Origin: Terriglobia bacterium
Lineage (GTDB): Bacteria; Acidobacteriota; Terriglobia; UBA7540
Reading direction: 5' to 3'
DNA: 52,517 nucleotides
Assembly: GCA_020073545.1 (NCBI GenBank)
Contig: JAIQEZ010000015.1
Span: forward strand, 1 to 52,517
Shown here: piece after piece, positions 50,429-52,517 of the stretch
Position numbering within the stretch: position 1 is the stretch's first letter
Layout: the number at the start of each line of letters is the position of its first letter
Program-made: the position numbers and the translations under genes
Notes under the pieces: generated by a model
Database searches by the model: none
What the model saw: the letters and a program-made list of their open reading frames with translations, nothing else
Told to the model about the DNA's origin: nothing

Positions 50429-52177
50429 ATGCCCGACCCGGAAGAGGACAGACAAGCTGAGAAGCGCGAAGTGGTAGCCGACCAACGCTGCCCGGTGTTT
50501 ATGTCGGAGGGGCAGTGCTGCGGCCGCCCCGTTCACGCCGCCCCGTCGGGCGTGGACTTGCGCTCTGTCTGCTTGATGCATTCCGAAGACCCCAACAAAA
50601 GTGATGCCGCGTTCCAGGAAGAGTTCGAACGCATTCTCAGGGATGCAGACGATCAGGGTGCGGACTTTACTCGGTTTGTTTTTCCAAGCTCGAATTACGC
50701 CAGGCGAGTGTTTAGGGCGAAATGCATTTTTCTGGGAGCCACGTTCACGCAGAAGGCTATCTTCATGGGAGCCACGTTCACGCACCACACCGACTTCGGA
50801 GGGGCCGCTTTCACGCGGTATGCCGATTTCAGCCGGGCCAAGTTCACACAGGACGCGCACTTCTACTCGGCCAAGTTCGCGCAGGGCGCCCACTTCTACT
50901 CGGCCAAGTTCGCGCAGGGCGCCAACTTCTACAGGGCTACGTTCACGGAGAACGCCGACTTCAGTTGGGCCACGTTCACGCAGGGCGCCAGCTTTGGCAG
51001 TGCCACGTTCGCGTGCGGCGCCGACTTCGCTCAGGTGACTTTCGGTAGTAAGGCTGATTTCGGCGCTGCAAGTTTCTCGGGCACGGCTGACTTTCACAAT
51101 TCGACCTTCGCAGGGCTCGCAAACTTCAGCACGACGCGGTTCTTGGGCGACGCAAAGTTCGTGGAGGTCCATTTCGAAGCCGAATGTAGCTTTTGGCTCT
51201 CGGAGTTTAAGGGAATTGCAGATTTTCATCATGCGGCATTCGGTGACGCCGTCGAGTTCCGCGAGACGACCATCTCAAACTTCGAAAACTACCTGCCGGC
51301 TCCGATCTTCGTTTTGGCGAAATTTGCGAAGCCTGAAAGCGTGGTCTTCTACAAAACATACTTGGGCCGCGCACTATTCCACAACTGCGATGTCTCCAGG
51401 TTTTATTTCTCGAGTGTTCGATGGCGTGGGCGGTCAGGAAACGGTAAGCGGATGGTGTTTGATGAGGTCGTCGACACACAAGACCATGCTGCGGGAGCTC
51501 TGCGTACTGAGGATGACAATCCCAATGATCGCAACTACGATCTAATTGCCGAACTCTACCAACAGCTCAAGAAGAACTACGACGACCGGAGGGATTACTG
51601 GACGGCGGGCGATTTCCATTACGGCGAGATGGAAATGAAACGGCTGGCTACGCCTAAGCCGAATCGCCTGTCGCGCTGGCTGAAGGAGATGGGGCTTGCC
51701 GGGCCGCGGTTTGATGTCTTCCGCAGGAGGTGGCACCAGCAGGTGGGTCTGGCCGCTTTGTACAAGGGCGCCAGCGAATACGGCGAGAGCTACGAACGGC
51801 CGCTTCTGTGGCTGCTCGTCGTCTTGCTTTTCTCTACCGTTCTTTATCCTGGCTGGGGGCTGCGGCCCACGCTGAAGGCGGGGACGGCACAGGCGGCGGC
51901 TCATGAGTCCCTGTCCCGTGAGGCCTGTGTGCCGGAACTTAGCTACCGGAACTTCATCCGCTACGGGAGCCTTCAGCCGGGCGGGGAGGAACTGAGCCCC
52001 TTTGCGCCGGTAGGGCATAGCCTGATGACCAGCCTGGGCGTTGCTGCACTGCAACGCGACCTCGCCTACGAACCGAGTTACCCCTGGGCACGCGTTCTCT
52101 CCTGGCTCGAGCTGGCGCTGACTTCCACTTTCATCGCGCTCTTCCTGCTTGCCGTGCGCCGCCAGTTCCGGCGATAG
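50429..52177 (+). CDS. 11-residue-repeat (pentapeptide_3-type) beta-helix membrane protein
   Basis: A 582-residue protein. The N-terminus carries a possible zinc ribbon (residues ~20-51: Cys in QRCPVF, two in GQCCGRP, His in PVHAAP, Cys and His in VCLMH). Residues ~75-290 are repeats of the form AxFxx-AxFxxG, for example AKFAQGAHFYS, an 11-residue period (5+6) expected to fold as a right-handed beta-helix. Then a helical stretch (DLIAELYQQLKKNYDDRRDYW) and two membrane spans (PLLWLLVVLLFSTVLYP near 470 and LELALTSTFIALFLLAV at the end) around a loop (MTSLGVAALQRDLAY), an arrangement like small ion-channel domains. Start has no clear ribosome site. Channel role is only a guess. Confidence 0.85.
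   Translation: MPDPEEDRQAEKREVVADQRCPVFMSEGQCCGRPVHAAPSGVDLRSVCLMHSEDPNKSDAAFQEEFERILRDADDQGADFTRFVFPSSNYARRVFRAKCIFLGATFTQKAIFMGATFTHHTDFGGAAFTRYADFSRAKFTQDAHFYSAKFAQGAHFYSAKFAQGANFYRATFTENADFSWATFTQGASFGSATFACGADFAQVTFGSKADFGAASFSGTADFHNSTFAGLANFSTTRFLGDAKFVEVHFEAECSFWLSEFKGIADFHHAAFGDAVEFRETTISNFENYLPAPIFVLAKFAKPESVVFYKTYLGRALFHNCDVSRFYFSSVRWRGRSGNGKRMVFDEVVDTQDHAAGALRTEDDNPNDRNYDLIAELYQQLKKNYDDRRDYWTAGDFHYGEMEMKRLATPKPNRLSRWLKEMGLAGPRFDVFRRRWHQQVGLAALYKGASEYGESYERPLLWLLVVLLFSTVLYPGWGLRPTLKAGTAQAAAHESLSREACVPELSYRNFIRYGSLQPGGEELSPFAPVGHSLMTSLGVAALQRDLAYEPSYPWARVLSWLELALTSTFIALFLLAVRRQFRR
50867..50932 (+). repeat. 33-nt tandem repeat in the beta-helix gene
   Basis: Two adjacent 33-nt units (50867-50899 and 50900-50932) differ at one base, encoding SAKFAQGAHFY and SAKFAQGANFY. 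A recent in-frame duplication. Confidence 0.9.
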
Positions 52178-52268
52178 CTGGTGGCCACGGCGAGCGATCT
52201 TCTCGTCGTGGGCTTTCTCTTCTCCCGCAGATCACGAGCTCGTCGATTGCGCATGGCCGATCGTGTTT

Positions 52269-52347
52269 CTTCGACTGCCGCTCAGGATGGTGAGCGAATG
52301 CCGAACCGCTTCTCCGAATCTGCGCCGGTCGCTCACCATGATCGAAG
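52269..52347. repeat. Intergenic inverted repeat
   Basis: ATGGTGAGCG (52287-52296) pairs with CGCTCACCAT (52330-52339); outer CTTCGA (52269-52274) pairs with TCGAAG (52342-52347). Looks like a decayed palindromic repeat between convergent genes. Confidence 0.65.
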
Positions 52348-52378
52348 GGCTCTTACGTGACACCGGCATAGTGGAGTC

Positions 52379-52517
52379 TCAACCCCGCGCCTGCGTCCGA
52401 GCTTCCCGCGGACCGAGGGACTTGTTGGGATCAACCACCAGCCAGGCTGCGGCGCCCAGGGCACACAACCCGGCGGCGGTCAGGAACGGTGCGGTCCAGC
52501 CGAAGTGCCTGGCGAGC
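52379..52517 (-). CDS. MFS transporter, C-terminal end only
   Basis: The last 45 codons of a gene that enters from the right edge. The minus strand reads LARHFGWTAPFLTAAGLCAL, GAAAWLVVDPNKSL and ends ARTQARG-stop at 52379. A final membrane helix followed by WLxxDPxKxL is typical of the end of anion/cation-symporter-type MFS proteins. Substrate cannot be told from this piece. Confidence 0.7.
   Translation of the reverse strand, partial: LARHFGWTAPFLTAAGLCALGAAAWLVVDPNKSLGPREARTQARG

Noticed and set aside
50867-50932. Possible CRISPR-like tandem array
   Set aside because: The units are adjacent without spacers and code for the 11-residue repeat.
50399-51232. A 277-codon open frame opposite the beta-helix gene with regular RELGRVEVGAL-type repeats
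   Set aside because: The repeats are the mirror of the 33-nt repeats on the coding strand; the plus-strand frame has domains and membrane spans, this one has none.

Overview
The window is a GC-rich bacterial chromosome segment most consistent with an Acidobacteriota genome. The pointers are two PadR-regulator plus long duplicated-permease (ADOP family) cassettes, a TonB-C-terminal protein with a duplicated N-terminal module, YncE-like and Tricorn-like remnants, hpnCDE, and short degenerate repeats in the spacers. This placement is an inference from gene families; no rRNA is present.

Layout. 1-11843 (all minus) is an envelope and housekeeping run read from proS down through a small membrane protein, a class A penicillin-binding protein, two TPR proteins, an NfeD-type membrane protease, a stomatin-like SPFH protein, a SPOR-domain protein and a truncated lnt. 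12443-15144 (plus) holds a triple-BON secreted protein with a clear terminator, then the coupled pair rpiB-glyA. 15402-18583 (minus) is PadR/ADOP cassette A. 18949-19168 is tRNA-Thr(CGT) behind an unusual hairpin leader. 19321-23212 (minus) has a secreted unknown, an AMIN/amidase_3 cell-wall amidase and a lytic transglycosylase; tRNA-Ser(TGA) follows. 23833-28678 (minus) is hpnC-hpnD-hpnE, making squalene from farnesyl diphosphate, followed by a secreted phospholipase-B-like Ntn hydrolase. 28927-33416 has the TonB-C protein, a decayed YncE-like beta-propeller gene and a membrane-fused spermidine-synthase-like protein.

33666-39658 (minus) is a tightly packed six-gene signalling operon: Rcp1-like receiver, REC-GGDEF-REC, RsbS, RsbT, a GHKL-kinase/PP2C-phosphatase fusion, and a GAF-PAS histidine kinase. 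Five of the six junctions within the operon are 4-nt overlaps or a short gap, so the proteins are probably made together. No RsbR is present. RsbT and the phosphatase domain each carry an Asp-to-Gly change at a key position, while the GHKL domain of the fusion is intact. It looks like a rewired stressosome-type switch linked to c-di-GMP and a two-component system. 40060-43208 (plus) is PadR/ADOP cassette B, an inverted paralogue of cassette A with an almost unchanged promoter.

43209-48288 is a rearranged accessory area: a chimeric fragment of a subtilase gene, an IS630-family transposase remnant joined to it, then an intact three-gene minus-strand operon (S8 subtilase with an IPTL-CTERM sorting tail, an exosortase H-like enzyme overlapping it by 4 nt, and a free-standing protein that looks like duplicated subtilase propeptides), and a Tricorn-type propeller pseudogene. 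48348-52517 carries a DUF2997-like small protein, a metallophosphoesterase, a secreted unknown, an 11-residue-repeat beta-helix membrane protein and the end of an MFS transporter.

The two best candidates for under-described biology are the degenerate RsbS/RsbT/phosphatase operon and the exosortase-subtilase-propeptide operon.
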